64,000 bases of DNA from Sphingobacterium haloxyli (GTDB lineage Bacteria; Bacteroidota; Bacteroidia; Sphingobacteriales; Sphingobacteriaceae), in contig NZ_PVBQ01000010.1 in the NCBI RefSeq assembly GCF_002980525.1, positions 78,502 through 142,501 of the forward strand, read 5' to 3'. Under the pieces are notes generated by a model that searched no databases, was not told where the DNA came from, and was given only the letters and a program-made list of their open reading frames with translations. Below are positions 50,684-59,518 of this stretch, piece after piece; position 1 is the first letter of the stretch, and each line of letters begins with the position of its first letter. The position numbers and the translations under genes were made by a program.

Positions 50684-50717
50684 TTAACATTAACTTAACA
50701 TTTCATTCATATTTTTG
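50684..50717 (+). promoter_or_regulatory. Pho-box-like promoter of the phosphate transport genes
   Basis: TTAACA at 50684-50689 and again at 50695-50700, separated by five bases, then nine bases to a perfect -7 box TATTTTTG (50710-50717). TTAACA-N5-TTAACA is the PhoP tandem half-site known from Bacillus; placing it where a -33 element would be is typical of activator-dependent Pho promoters. The ATG of the DUF47 gene follows 16 bases later. Confidence 0.55.
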
Positions 50718-50733
50718 CATAAATTCAATAACT

Positions 50734-51381
50734 ATGTCTTTAAATAGCATTTTTCAGTATTTCGTTCCGAAGGACAAAAAGTTCTTTCCTTTGTTTGAAC
50801 AAGCGGGCGCAAATCTTATTGTGATGGCAAAAGCGTTGAAAGAATCCGTTTACATCACAGATTTGACTAAACGCGCCGAACTGAATAAAAAGATCGAAGA
50901 TCTTGAACATAAGGGCGACGACATCACACACCAGATCCACTTAGAGCTGGGAAAGAATTTCATTACTCCTTTTGACCGGGAAGATATACACTCGCTAGCC
51001 AGCTCGCTGGATGATGTAGCGGATTTTATACAGGGGGCATCCAACCGCATGGAGCTTTATAAAGTGCAAACACCAAGCCAGGCGATGAAGGAAATAGCGG
51101 ACCTGATTTTGGAGGCGACAGAACATGTCGCAAAGGCGCTTAACGAGCTAAGAGATCTTAAAAACATCCGCAACATAACGGACTCTTGTGTAAGAATCAA
51201 CAGCGTGGAGAACAAAGCTGATTATATCTTCGATAAGGCGGTAAGTGAGCTTTTCGAATACGAAAAGGACGCTATCACGCTCATTAAAACCAAGGAGGTG
51301 CTTTCTGCAATGGAAGATGCTACGGACAAGTGTGAGGATGTAGCCAACGTATTAGAAAGTATCTTAGTTAAGAATGCCTAA
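50734..51381 (+). CDS. DUF47/PhoU-like protein
   Basis: A 215-residue, all-helical cytoplasmic protein of the DUF47 (PhoU-like) family. Seen: IFQYFVPKDKKFFPLFEQAG, the paired metal-binding-type helices KKIEDLEHKGDDITHQIHLE and FDREDIHSLASSLDDVADFI, and EDATDKCEDVANVLES at the end. DUF47 proteins are almost always encoded next to Pit phosphate transporters and are thought to regulate them. Two bases separate its stop from the Pit gene, so the two are coupled. The Pho-box-like promoter upstream suggests phosphate control. Confidence 0.93.
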   Translation: MSLNSIFQYFVPKDKKFFPLFEQAGANLIVMAKALKESVYITDLTKRAELNKKIEDLEHKGDDITHQIHLELGKNFITPFDREDIHSLASSLDDVADFIQGASNRMELYKVQTPSQAMKEIADLILEATEHVAKALNELRDLKNIRNITDSCVRINSVENKADYIFDKAVSELFEYEKDAITLIKTKEVLSAMEDATDKCEDVANVLESILVKNA

Positions 51382-51383
51382 TT

Positions 51384-52397
51384 ATGATGATTTCCACCTT
51401 ATTGATCGTTGTTGTCGTTCTGGCTATTGCGTTTGACTACATCAATGGTTTTCATGACGCGGCCAATTCCATCGCGACCGTCGTATCAACGAAAGTATTA
51501 ACACCTTTTATGGCTGTATTGTGGGCAGCTATCTGGAACTTCGCCGCCTATTTTTATTTTACAGATCATAAAGTAGCCAACACCATCGCTAAAACGGTTC
51601 TCGAAGAGTACATCACATTAGAGGTTATATTTGCAGGTTTGGTTGCGGCTATTTCTTGGAACTTATTTACATGGTACTATGGCATCCCATCTAGTTCATC
51701 GCACACCCTTATCGGGGGATTTGCAGGGTCAGGAATGGCCTATGCTTGGTTTATGGGCGCTAATCCGGTAACAGCCGTTAACCAGTCGGCAATTTTAAAA
51801 ATTGCATCGTTTATTGTCCTGGCGCCTGTCATTGGTATGATCATTTCTATCATTATTACATTGATCATTATGAACATAGCCAAGAAAACCCGACCGGCAA
51901 CCGCAGAGAAGTGGTTTAAGGTCGGTCAATTGATATCGTCGGCGGGATTGAGCTTTGCGCATGGAGGTAATGATGCCCAAAAGGTTATGGGTATTATCGC
52001 CACGGCCTTGATTGCAGAGCAGGTAATCCCGGACTTTGAAGCTATGCCTGCTTGGGTCCCACTATCGTGTTACGCCGCGATCGCCGCGGGAACGATGAGC
52101 GGGGGATGGAAAATCGTAAAAACAATGGGTACCAAAATTACCAAAGTGACTCCACTAGAAGGTGTCGCCGCGGAAACGGCCGGTGCTGCTACGCTCGGGA
52201 TAACAGAGCACTTCGGGATTCCAGTATCTACCACGCATACAATTACAGGTTCGATTATCGGTGTGGGTGTAGTGAAACGGGTGTCGGCCGTCCGCTGGGG
52301 GGTTACTATTAGCTTATTATGGGCATGGATATTGACCATTCCGGTGAGTGCCATATTGGGCGGAATAACACTCGCGGTTATTCACTTTATTCTATAG
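51384..52397 (+). CDS. pit: Inorganic phosphate transporter, Pit family
   Basis: A 337-residue inner-membrane protein with about ten helices and the duplicated PiT signature: DYINGFHDAANSIATVVSTK near residue 16 and FAHGGNDAQKVMGIIA near residue 190. GIPSSSSHTLIGGFAG and GIPVSTTHTITGSIIG are the paired re-entrant loops of the two halves. Low-affinity, proton-coupled phosphate uptake is the known family role. It ends at a hairpin terminator. Confidence 0.95.
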   Translation: MMISTLLIVVVVLAIAFDYINGFHDAANSIATVVSTKVLTPFMAVLWAAIWNFAAYFYFTDHKVANTIAKTVLEEYITLEVIFAGLVAAISWNLFTWYYGIPSSSSHTLIGGFAGSGMAYAWFMGANPVTAVNQSAILKIASFIVLAPVIGMIISIIITLIIMNIAKKTRPATAEKWFKVGQLISSAGLSFAHGGNDAQKVMGIIATALIAEQVIPDFEAMPAWVPLSCYAAIAAGTMSGGWKIVKTMGTKITKVTPLEGVAAETAGAATLGITEHFGIPVSTTHTITGSIIGVGVVKRVSAVRWGVTISLLWAWILTIPVSAILGGITLAVIHFIL

Positions 52398-52402
52398 TAT
52401 GT

Positions 52403-52430
52403 AAGGGATACACTACAAACAGTATCCTTT
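52403..52430 (+). terminator. Terminator of the DUF47-pit transcript
   Basis: AAGGGATAC pairs with GTATCCTTT (nine pairs, one G-U) around a ten-base loop, followed by TATT, five bases after the pit stop codon. Confidence 0.7.
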
Positions 52431-52530
52431 TATTGATAATCATATAAAAAAGAGCGAAAAATTTGGGTATTCTAAATAATATCTATACTTTTACGCGGGC
52501 AAATTAGTTGAAGAACAACAAATTTTAGCC

Positions 52531-52596
52531 TTAACATAAAATTTTAACAAACCGGCATTTTTTGGCACCGTTCTTGTTAATGTTATGTTAAATTTG
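52531..52596 (+). promoter_or_regulatory. ompA-like gene promoter with TTAACA motifs
   Basis: A perfect -7 box TAAATTTG lies at 52589-52596, 48 bases before the ATG at 52645; TTTG at 52561-52564 is 24 bases upstream of it. TTAACA occurs at 52531-52536 and 52544-52549, and its reverse complement TGTTAA at 52575-52580 and 52586-52591 with five bases between. The region is AT-rich, so the TTAACA motifs may be chance. Confidence 0.5.
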
Positions 52597-52644
52597 AAAA
52601 AAGGGAAACAATTTAAAATTTTTAATAACCTTAAAAACAAGAGT

Positions 52645-54036
52645 ATGAACTATTCTACAATTAAAAAAACAGCTGTTGCAGCGTCTCTAGTAGCCGCATT
52701 AGGCTTTGCTGAGCACGCACAAGCGCAAACTCCAACTGTATTTGGTGGAAGATCACAATACAGAACTTGGTCTATCGGTGTCCAAGGTGGTATTACTACA
52801 CCAAACACGCTTATCGGTGGTAACAATGCTTTTGGTCAACAAGTTGGTTATTTCCAAAACAAAGTAGGTGAGTACTACGGTTTAACTGTCCGTAAACAAT
52901 TCTCTCACTTATTCGGTTTAGAATTGGAAGCTAACCGCGGTCGTATCAAAACGTACAACCATGACCTATCTGGTCCCGCGATCGAAAGTGGTAGTGCTGG
53001 AGCTCGTTCTGCTGAGACAGAAGTAAACTGGGCTGGTAGCTTGAACGGTGTGTTCCAATTAGGTACGATCGATTTCATGAGAAGAGAAAATGCAGTTAAC
53101 TTCTACGCTAAAGTAGGTTTAGGAGTAATGGCATTTAACCCTGTACAATACGCGAACAACGACTTCACAGGTGGAGAAGTTTATAACAACAAAGGTAGCT
53201 GGGGTTCTGAGATCTTCGGTGACCGTACTGCAACAGGGGATCGTGATTTCCGTCTAGGTATGTATGTACCGGTAGGAGTTGGTGCAAAATTCAAATTATC
53301 TGAAGTTGTTGCATTGAACTTAGGTTATACGATGAACTTCACTGATGAGGCTATATTATACGGACCAAACAGACATGGAGATCGCAAGCAACGTTTCTCT
53401 AACGTATACGGTGGTTTAGAATTTACTTTAGGTTCTCGTGACAAAGAAAACTTGACTTTCACAAACCCGGTTGCTACGATGTACGACGAGTTGAAAGATC
53501 CTTCATTGCGTAACGAAGTTGAAGCATTGAAACAACGTGTATCTACATTAGAAGGAACTGTTGATCAATTAAGCAAAGATTCTGACGGTGACGGTGTATC
53601 TGATAAATTCGATAAATGTCCAAATACACCTGCTGGTACGCCAGTTGATGGTTCTGGATGTCCTATCAAATTCCCTGAGCCAGTAGCTCAAAACAACGCT
53701 ACTCAAGGAGAATACTACTCGCCTATTCAATTCGAATTTGATAGCTCTGTATTGAAAACTGAATCTTACTCAACGTTAGATAAATTGGCTAAAGAATTGC
53801 GTGATAACAACGCTTCTGTAAACTTAGACGGTTACGCTTCTGCTGAAGGTACTGAAGCTTACAACTTGAACTTATCTAATGACCGTGCTAATGCAGTTAA
53901 GCAATACTTAGTTAACGCTGGTGTATCTGCTTCAAGTGTAACAGCAACTGGTTACGGTGAAGACAACCCTATCGCGTCTAACGCGACAGAAGAAGGTCGT
54001 ATCCAAAACCGTCGTGTTGAGATCAAAGTAAAATAA
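52645..54036 (+). CDS. OmpA-family outer-membrane protein
   Basis: A 463-residue protein from the ATG at 52645, whose signal peptide MNYSTIKKTAVAASLVAALG ends in AQAQ; the frame is open to 52585 but that stretch is promoter leader. Residues about 35-270 are a beta-barrel. Then come a coiled segment (LRNEVEALKQRVSTLEGTVD), a thrombospondin-3-like calcium loop (DSDGDGVSDKFDKCPN), and the C-terminal OmpA peptidoglycan-binding domain (about 350-463, FEFDSSVLKTESYSTLDKL, GYASAEGTEAYNLNLSNDRA, NRRVEIKVK). Strongly biased codons (GGT, AAC, TTA/TTG) unlike its neighbours suggest high expression. Probably a major porin-like structural protein linking the outer membrane to the wall. Confidence 0.95.
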   Translation: MNYSTIKKTAVAASLVAALGFAEHAQAQTPTVFGGRSQYRTWSIGVQGGITTPNTLIGGNNAFGQQVGYFQNKVGEYYGLTVRKQFSHLFGLELEANRGRIKTYNHDLSGPAIESGSAGARSAETEVNWAGSLNGVFQLGTIDFMRRENAVNFYAKVGLGVMAFNPVQYANNDFTGGEVYNNKGSWGSEIFGDRTATGDRDFRLGMYVPVGVGAKFKLSEVVALNLGYTMNFTDEAILYGPNRHGDRKQRFSNVYGGLEFTLGSRDKENLTFTNPVATMYDELKDPSLRNEVEALKQRVSTLEGTVDQLSKDSDGDGVSDKFDKCPNTPAGTPVDGSGCPIKFPEPVAQNNATQGEYYSPIQFEFDSSVLKTESYSTLDKLAKELRDNNASVNLDGYASAEGTEAYNLNLSNDRANAVKQYLVNAGVSASSVTATGYGEDNPIASNATEEGRIQNRRVEIKVK

Positions 54037-54068
54037 GGAATTCTTTTTAAGAAAGAATTATCTATAGC

Positions 54069-54100
54069 AAAAGCCGGCCCATTATACGGGGCCGGCTTTT
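54069..54100 (+). terminator. Strong terminator of the ompA-like gene
   Basis: A perfect 12-bp stem AAAAGCCGGCCC/GGGCCGGCTTTT with an 8-nt loop, 32 bases after the stop codon. Confidence 0.88.
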
Positions 54101-54124
54101 CTGTTTATTATCAATAATTTACGC

Positions 54125-54132
54125 TATCTTTG
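54125..54132 (+). promoter_or_regulatory. Promoter -7 box of the TPR-aroE-MBL-LolC/E operon
   Basis: TATCTTTG, full match, about 120 bases before the TPR gene ATG at 54256. That ATG has an AAAGGAG Shine-Dalgarno, one of few in the window. Confidence 0.5.
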
Positions 54133-54255
54133 CAGAACTGTATGTGAAAATGTGGAAAACAAAATCATTAGTTCTCACATTTTCTTCATAAATTTCTTCT
54201 GTGGTGAGGAGTTGTGGAAGAGAGACAACACTTATAGAAAAATGAAAGGAGTGAT

Positions 54256-55665
54256 ATGGAAGAAGATTTCGAATTTGGCTCACCTGAAGAACAAAGATTG
54301 TCCGTAGACCGATACGAAGAAATGCTTCGCAATCAAGATCTATATTTTTTTGATGCAAAGGCCTTCGAAAGTATCATTGATTACTATACCGACAAAGACG
54401 ATCCCGTTAAGGCGCTCCAGGTGGCGGAGTATGCTAAAAGCCAACATCCCTACGAATCGACTTTCTTACTCAAGAAAGCGCAGCTATTTGTACGAACGAA
54501 TCAACTGGAGAAGGCACTGGAAGAGTTGGATAAGGCTGCTATTCTAGAGCCTAATAGCGGAGAGGCGTTTCTTTTGAAGGGTAATATTGCGCTATTACAG
54601 GGCGATGTAGAGGAAGGGGAACAACTTTTCTTAAACGCTATTGAATTGGGTGAAGATTCTGCAGAAGCTTATTTTCAAATAGCTGAACTGTACCAGATCA
54701 AAGGCGAATACGAAAAGGCGATAGCGTATCTGAAGCGATCGCTCGAAGCAAATATGGAAAATGACGACGCACTCCACGCCTTGGCCTTCTGTTATGAAAT
54801 TGTGGACAGACCGGAAGAGAGCGTGCTGTTTTATAAATCGTATATCGATTCCGATCCGTATTCTTACGCTGCATGGTTTAATCTTGGGCTGGTATATGAG
54901 CGAATGGAAAACTTTCCGGATGCGATCGACGCTTATGATTATGCGGTCCTTATTAATGAGACCTTTGTCCCTGCCTACTTTAACAAGGGAAACGTACTCG
55001 TTAACCTACAAAAATATACAGAAGCCATTGGGGTTTATAAGCAAACTTTTGAATATGAGCGCCCTACTGCCGATGTGTATTGTGCTATAGGCGAGTGTTA
55101 TGAAAAGCTCGAGCAAATGGATGAAGCCCGGGAAAATTATAAAAAGGCCGTTAAACTTGATCCCCTTCTGGCAGATGCCTGGTTTGGGATAGGTGTGACG
55201 TTGGATTTTGATGAACGGCATTTCGAGTCTCTTCATTTTTATAAAAAAGCTTTGGAGCTAGACAATAGCAATCCGGATTATTGGTTTGCTATCGCTGACG
55301 CCCGATATAAATTAAAGCAGTTTGAAGAATCTGAATTGGCTTATAAAAAAGTCGTAGAACTTAACCCCACAGATGTGGAGGCTTGGCTAGACTTTTCTTC
55401 CATCTACTTCGAACAGGGTAAATACGCGGAAGCGATCGATGTTATTGGAGACGCGATCAAGCAGAATCCTGACGCTTCCGAGCTCTACTATAGACTAGTT
55501 GCTTATCTATTCGCACAGGGCAAATACAACGAGGCGTTGAATTTTCTGGAACTAGGATTAGCAACGAATCCGGATAAATTTCACATCTTGTTTGATTATT
55601 TACCGCAATTACAGGGTAATAAGATTATCGTCGACATCATCAATAAGTATAAAAATAACTCATGA
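54256..55665 (+). CDS. Tetratricopeptide repeat protein
   Basis: A 469-residue protein made almost entirely of TPR units of 34 residues (for example AAWFNLGLVYERMENFPDAI, ADVYCAIGECYEKLEQMDEA, YWFAIADARYKLKQFEESEL); ten or more repeats can be counted between about residues 40 and 440. No signal peptide or catalytic domain, so a cytoplasmic protein-protein scaffold is likely. Partner unknown. Its stop overlaps the aroE start by four bases (ATGA), and this TPR-aroE pairing is common in Bacteroidota. Confidence 0.9.
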   Translation: MEEDFEFGSPEEQRLSVDRYEEMLRNQDLYFFDAKAFESIIDYYTDKDDPVKALQVAEYAKSQHPYESTFLLKKAQLFVRTNQLEKALEELDKAAILEPNSGEAFLLKGNIALLQGDVEEGEQLFLNAIELGEDSAEAYFQIAELYQIKGEYEKAIAYLKRSLEANMENDDALHALAFCYEIVDRPEESVLFYKSYIDSDPYSYAAWFNLGLVYERMENFPDAIDAYDYAVLINETFVPAYFNKGNVLVNLQKYTEAIGVYKQTFEYERPTADVYCAIGECYEKLEQMDEARENYKKAVKLDPLLADAWFGIGVTLDFDERHFESLHFYKKALELDNSNPDYWFAIADARYKLKQFEESELAYKKVVELNPTDVEAWLDFSSIYFEQGKYAEAIDVIGDAIKQNPDASELYYRLVAYLFAQGKYNEALNFLELGLATNPDKFHILFDYLPQLQGNKIIVDIINKYKNNS

Positions 55666-56411
55666 AGAAACTCGGACTAATCGGTTATCCCCTCGGACAT
55701 TCCTTTTCAAAAAAGTTTTATCTGGAAAAGTTTGAGCGCGAAAACATTAAGGACATCGACTACGACCTCTATGCGGTTGAGGATATTTCAACTTTTCCCT
55801 CATTATACGAGCGAGACTTAACTTTTTATGGATTCAACGTCACGATTCCTCATAAACGGAATGTGATGCGGTTTTTGAATGAGTTTTCGCCGGAAGCAGC
55901 AGAGATTAATGCGGTTAATTGTATACAGGTACGATGGCAAGGCGGAAAACCTTACCTTAAGGGATTTAATACCGATGCATTTGGCTTTGAGCAATCGCTA
56001 CGCCCGCTTCTAAAGCCTCAGCATACAACGGCACTCGTCTTCGGAAACGGGGGAGCAGCGCAATCTGTTTTTTATGTGCTTCAACAACTGGGCATCTCTT
56101 TTAAAACCGTGAGCCGAAGTAAAAACAACGGAGATCTCACCTATACGGACCTCACTAAAGACATTGTTGCTTCCCATAAGTTACTCATTAATTGCTCGCC
56201 GGTTGGAACGTATCCGAATGTAGCAGATGCTCCTGATATTCCTTATGAAGGAATCAGTCCGGCACACTTGCTTTATGATTTAATATATAATCCTGAAGAA
56301 ACAGCGTTTTTGACTAGAGGAAAAGAACGGGGTGCCGCTATCAAAAATGGGTATGAGATGCTTCTCCTTCAAGCGGAGAAAAATTGGGAAATCTGGAATC
56401 AAGAAGATTAG
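55662..56411 (+). CDS. aroE: Shikimate dehydrogenase
   Basis: A 249-residue NADP-dependent enzyme of aromatic amino acid synthesis, reducing 3-dehydroshikimate to shikimate. Seen: LIGYPLGHSFSKKFY (shikimate-binding Ser residues), FNVTIPHKRNVMRF with the catalytic Lys, INAVNCI, GFNTDAFGFEQ with the catalytic Asp, and the Rossmann loop VFGNGGAAQSVF; NCSPVGTYPN and NGYEMLLLQA close the sequence. Slightly short (usual about 270), as for many Bacteroidota members. Second gene of its operon. Confidence 0.95.
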   Translation: MKKLGLIGYPLGHSFSKKFYLEKFERENIKDIDYDLYAVEDISTFPSLYERDLTFYGFNVTIPHKRNVMRFLNEFSPEAAEINAVNCIQVRWQGGKPYLKGFNTDAFGFEQSLRPLLKPQHTTALVFGNGGAAQSVFYVLQQLGISFKTVSRSKNNGDLTYTDLTKDIVASHKLLINCSPVGTYPNVADAPDIPYEGISPAHLLYDLIYNPEETAFLTRGKERGAAIKNGYEMLLLQAEKNWEIWNQED

Positions 56412-56426
56412 AAATTATTTTTTGGT

Positions 56427-57068
56427 ATGTTAAACGTACATTCTTTTGTATTCAACGCTTTTCAAGAAAATACTTATATCGTATACGATGAAAACGGCTC
56501 ATGCGCTGTTTTCGACCCGGGCATGTCTAACCACCAAGAGGAGGCTACTTTTACTTCTTTTATAGCGCAACATAACTTAAATCCGATTGCACTGTACAAC
56601 ACACATTGCCATATAGATCACGTGCTAGGAAATCAGTTCATATTTGAGAAATATGGATTGATTCCGCAGTTTCACGAGGGCGAGGTTCCTGTTCTCGTCG
56701 CTGTCCAGAATATGGCTCCAATGTATGGCTTTCGATATGAGGGTTCTCCCATTCCCGAGCTCTTCTTAGAAGAAAATCAAACTGTAAAAATCGGTAAATA
56801 TACGCTGGAGCTGTTATTTGTTCCGGGCCATTCCCCAGCACACCTCTGTTTCTATTCTGCGGAGAATAGCTTTGTAATCGGAGGAGATGTATTATTCCGC
56901 AATAGTATTGGAAGAACTGATTTACCCGGTGGCGACCACCAGCAATTACTCGATAATATCCAACGAAAAATGTATACGTTACCCGATGAGACGGTCGTCT
57001 ACCCCGGACATGGGCCTTCTACCACGATAGGATTCGAGAAAGAAACCAACCCATTCGTTAGGGGGTAA
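56427..57068 (+). CDS. Metallo-beta-lactamase-fold hydrolase (glyoxalase II-like)
   Basis: A 213-residue cytoplasmic hydrolase. The metal motif THCHIDHVLG supplies HxHxDH, and later ligands are in PGHSPAHLCF, IGGDVLF (Asp) and YPGHGPSTT (His). The overall pattern fits the short glyoxalase II-like/YcbL branch of MBL-fold hydrolases, which lack the C-terminal helical domain of true GloB. The natural thioester or other substrate is unknown. Spaced 15 bases after aroE and three before the next gene. Confidence 0.92.
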   Translation: MLNVHSFVFNAFQENTYIVYDENGSCAVFDPGMSNHQEEATFTSFIAQHNLNPIALYNTHCHIDHVLGNQFIFEKYGLIPQFHEGEVPVLVAVQNMAPMYGFRYEGSPIPELFLEENQTVKIGKYTLELLFVPGHSPAHLCFYSAENSFVIGGDVLFRNSIGRTDLPGGDHQQLLDNIQRKMYTLPDETVVYPGHGPSTTIGFEKETNPFVRG

Positions 57069-57071
57069 AAT

Positions 57072-58316
57072 ATGAAGTTATCTCTCTTTTTTGCAAAACG
57101 GTACTTGTTTTCCAGAAAATCCGTAAACGCGATTAACATTATATCTGCAATCAGCGTCATCGGTGTTTTAGTAAGCAGTGCGGCATTGGTTATCGTTTTG
57201 TCCTTTTACAATGGTATGGAAAATCTTATTCTCTCGTTGTATAGTACCTTTGCTCCCGAACTCCGTATAGAACCAGCACGGGGTAAAGTATTCGACGCTA
57301 ATCAACGCGTTTTTGAAGAGCTTCGCAACAATGACGATATACAGAGCTACTCAGAGATACTAGAGGATAAGGTACTTGTTCAGTATGATAATCAACAATT
57401 CGTAGCGCAAATCAAAGGTATAGAGCCTCAAAGCCTCTTAGCGGTAGATCATCGAGGCATGCTGTACGCAGGCAGCTTGGAGATCGCACGAGATAGCATA
57501 TCCAATGCGCTAATTGGTGCGCAGATACAAGCGAATCTACGTGTTCCCATCGATGGTTTTGATAATGACATACAGCTTTTTTCTCCGAGAAAAGGAGGAT
57601 CGGGCACAAGTATCAACCCGATGGATGATATCAACGTCCGGCAGCTGGCTCCCATCGGTGTGCTTCATTATGAACCTGGATTCAACGATCTTATTATTAC
57701 ACCTATTGCATTTGCGAGAGACCTGCTCAATGAACATGAATATGTCTCGGCTATCGAAATTTACACAAGAGACTCTAGTGCTGTTGAAAGCTTTCAACAA
57801 GACATACAACAAAGCCTCGGCGACAACTTCGTCGTGAAAAACAGAGAGCAACAGAATCCGCTACTATACAAAACAGTGCGTTCTGAAAAATGGATTGTCT
57901 TTTTTATTCTAACGGTGATCGGTATTATTGCGATATTTAATATCATCGGTTCTTTAACGATGCTGGTCATCGATAAGAAACAGGATATGACCATACTGGC
58001 TAGTTTGGGGGCAGATAAGACACTTATTCAGCGTATATTTTTTCTGGAGGGGGTAATGATTGCTTTCATTGGCGGATTGATTGGTATCGGGATAGGCTTT
58101 ATTTTCTGTCTTTTGCAGGAAAAATTTGGCATTATCCGTACTGGGGATGGAGCAAACGCCATCATGGAAGTCTACCCTGTTGATGTACGTGCATTAGATT
58201 TTGTCTTGGTCTTTGTTACTGTAATGCTGGTTGCTCTTCTGGTGTCGTATATTTCTTCGTTACTAAGCGTGCGGGAACTGGAAAGGGATACGTCAAACAT
58301 GCGTTCGGTAGACTAA
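57072..58316 (+). CDS. ABC transporter permease, LolC/LolE (FtsX/MacB-like) family
   Basis: A 414-residue inner-membrane protein with the type VII ABC layout: one N-terminal helix (about 22-48, INIISAISVIGVLVSSAALV), a large periplasmic domain (about 50-265), and three C-terminal helices (about 275-300, 325-355, 375-400). LASLGADKTLIQRIFFLEGV is the cytoplasmic coupling region. Such permeases extract lipoproteins for delivery to the outer membrane; the ATPase (LolD) is not encoded here. Last gene of the TPR-aroE-MBL operon, converging with the next gene without a gap. Confidence 0.9.
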   Translation: MKLSLFFAKRYLFSRKSVNAINIISAISVIGVLVSSAALVIVLSFYNGMENLILSLYSTFAPELRIEPARGKVFDANQRVFEELRNNDDIQSYSEILEDKVLVQYDNQQFVAQIKGIEPQSLLAVDHRGMLYAGSLEIARDSISNALIGAQIQANLRVPIDGFDNDIQLFSPRKGGSGTSINPMDDINVRQLAPIGVLHYEPGFNDLIITPIAFARDLLNEHEYVSAIEIYTRDSSAVESFQQDIQQSLGDNFVVKNREQQNPLLYKTVRSEKWIVFFILTVIGIIAIFNIIGSLTMLVIDKKQDMTILASLGADKTLIQRIFFLEGVMIAFIGGLIGIGIGFIFCLLQEKFGIIRTGDGANAIMEVYPVDVRALDFVLVFVTVMLVALLVSYISSLLSVRELERDTSNMRSVD

Positions 58317-58964
58317 TTAATATTCGAGACGCTTTCGACTATAGTCGCCCTTAACAATGGAATTTATAAAAGACCCCCACGCGAACGGACTAAATAACGG
58401 ATTGGCAAAGCGTTGATTAGTCGTCTTATTAGACATGTTAATATGACGCTGCAGCGCATTAAATGTCTGGATTTCTTCCGCGCTTCTCGGCACGACCTGC
58501 GACAACGCCGCTAAGGCCTCCGGCGAAAGGCTATTTCGAATGCGGGATATGTTGTCATCGCTTACGTCTAATGCCATAAATGCCATATTGAATTCTTCTA
58601 TACTAGCCCAAGGAAAAGGCATTACCGCCGGTAATTCAATAACGAGGCTTTTCATGTTTATCTTTGCAGTAAACTTATCGGATGCTGTTTCGGGAATGAT
58701 AAACTCTACAGGATCGAAACCGACAGATGTGAATCGAATCGTGTCACCAACATGAGCTACAAAAGAAAAAAAACCTTCGTTATTCGCGGCGTGTACTTGG
58801 TTATTAAAGCTGACGTTTGTTAACGTAACAAAAGGTACAGGAAGCTCCCCTCCCACAGAAGTTATTAGCCCGCTGAATTGTACTATTTTCCTTTCCTGCG
58901 CCAGTATAGTTCCTGACGAGAGAAGGAGAATCAACGTGAATATGTAATAAAATCTTCCCGCCAT
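58317..58964 (-). CDS. Secreted CarboxypepD_reg-like domain protein
   Basis: A 215-residue exported protein with a signal peptide (MAGRFYYIFTLILLLSSGTI). Residues about 25-110 form a carboxypeptidase-regulatory-like domain: FSGLITSVGGELPVPFVTLT, NEGFFSFVAHVGDTIRFTSV, GFDPVEFIIP. The rest is helical and has no recognised domain. Proteins of this type are probably periplasmic or outer-membrane associated; function unknown. Its -7 box TAAATTTG ends four bases before the ATG at 58964, so its mRNA may be leaderless. Confidence 0.82.
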   Translation of the reverse strand: MAGRFYYIFTLILLLSSGTILAQERKIVQFSGLITSVGGELPVPFVTLTNVSFNNQVHAANNEGFFSFVAHVGDTIRFTSVGFDPVEFIIPETASDKFTAKINMKSLVIELPAVMPFPWASIEEFNMAFMALDVSDDNISRIRNSLSPEALAALSQVVPRSAEEIQTFNALQRHINMSNKTTNQRFANPLFSPFAWGSFINSIVKGDYSRKRLEY

Positions 58965-58968
58965 GTTT

Positions 58969-58976
58969 CAAATTTA
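58969..58976 (-). promoter_or_regulatory. -7 box of the CarboxypepD_reg-like gene, four bases before the ATG
   Basis: TAAATTTG, AAAC, ATG on the minus strand; full match to TAnnTTTG. Confidence 0.6.
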
Positions 58977-59019
58977 TACAATCTTCCTCAAGAAGGCTGT
59001 TAATTTTTGTTAACCCTTC

Positions 59020-59289
59020 CTATACGGGACTGATGGCATTGGGATCGTCCATATCCGTCAAATTAATCGCTTCTACACTGATGATTTCAGGAACTGCCTT
59101 TTTTATTGCTTGCTCCAACCCAGCTTTAAACGTCATGATGCTCATGGAACAATTTGCACAGGTTCCCAACAGCTTCAATTTAACGACATTGTCTGGAGTG
59201 ATTTCTTCTACAACGACGTTTCCTCCGTCCGTTTCCAAATAAGGACGGATGGTATCCAATGCCTGCTCTACGCGCTCTTGTAATGTCAT
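59020..59289 (-). CDS. NifU-like iron-sulfur cluster scaffold
   Basis: An 89-residue protein equal to the C-terminal NifU domain alone. It begins RVEQALDTIRPYLETDGGNV and has VKLKLLGTCANCSMSIMTFK, in which C-x-x-C (C-A-N-C) binds or transfers a [4Fe-4S] cluster. Stand-alone Nfu proteins deliver clusters to target enzymes. Single gene; a TATCTTTA box (one mismatch) lies upstream on the minus strand. Confidence 0.93.
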   Translation of the reverse strand: MTLQERVEQALDTIRPYLETDGGNVVVEEITPDNVVKLKLLGTCANCSMSIMTFKAGLEQAIKKAVPEIISVEAINLTDMDDPNAISPV

Positions 59290-59506
59290 TTCTGTTTTAA
59301 ACCCTTTATTTAAGATGTAAAGATAGGCAATTTATTAAAATTATACGTGTTATAGTGTAACAAACCTCTGGATTTCAACATTTCATTGACAGACGAGCAG
59401 AGGTCCGGTTAAAGAATGTTAAACCCCTTTGTTTAAGTGGTTTTTACGGCAGTATTGCGTTATATTGCGACACTAAAATTTAATTGAATCTTATTTGAAT
59501 TTGACG

Positions 59507-59514
59507 TATCTTTG
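59507..59514 (+). promoter_or_regulatory. bamD promoter -7 box, four bases before the ATG
   Basis: TATCTTTG, TAAA, ATG. A TTG at 59484-59486 is 20 bases upstream of the box, a good -33 spacing. Confidence 0.7.
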
Positions 59515-59518
59515 TAAA

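Noticed and set aside
52585..52644. N-terminal extension of the OmpA-like protein by 20 codons
   Set aside because: It would begin upstream of or within the -7 box, and the signal peptide starts at 52645.
59495..59518. N-terminal extension of BamD from a TTG
   Set aside because: It spans the promoter; the lipoprotein signal peptide begins at the ATG at 59519.
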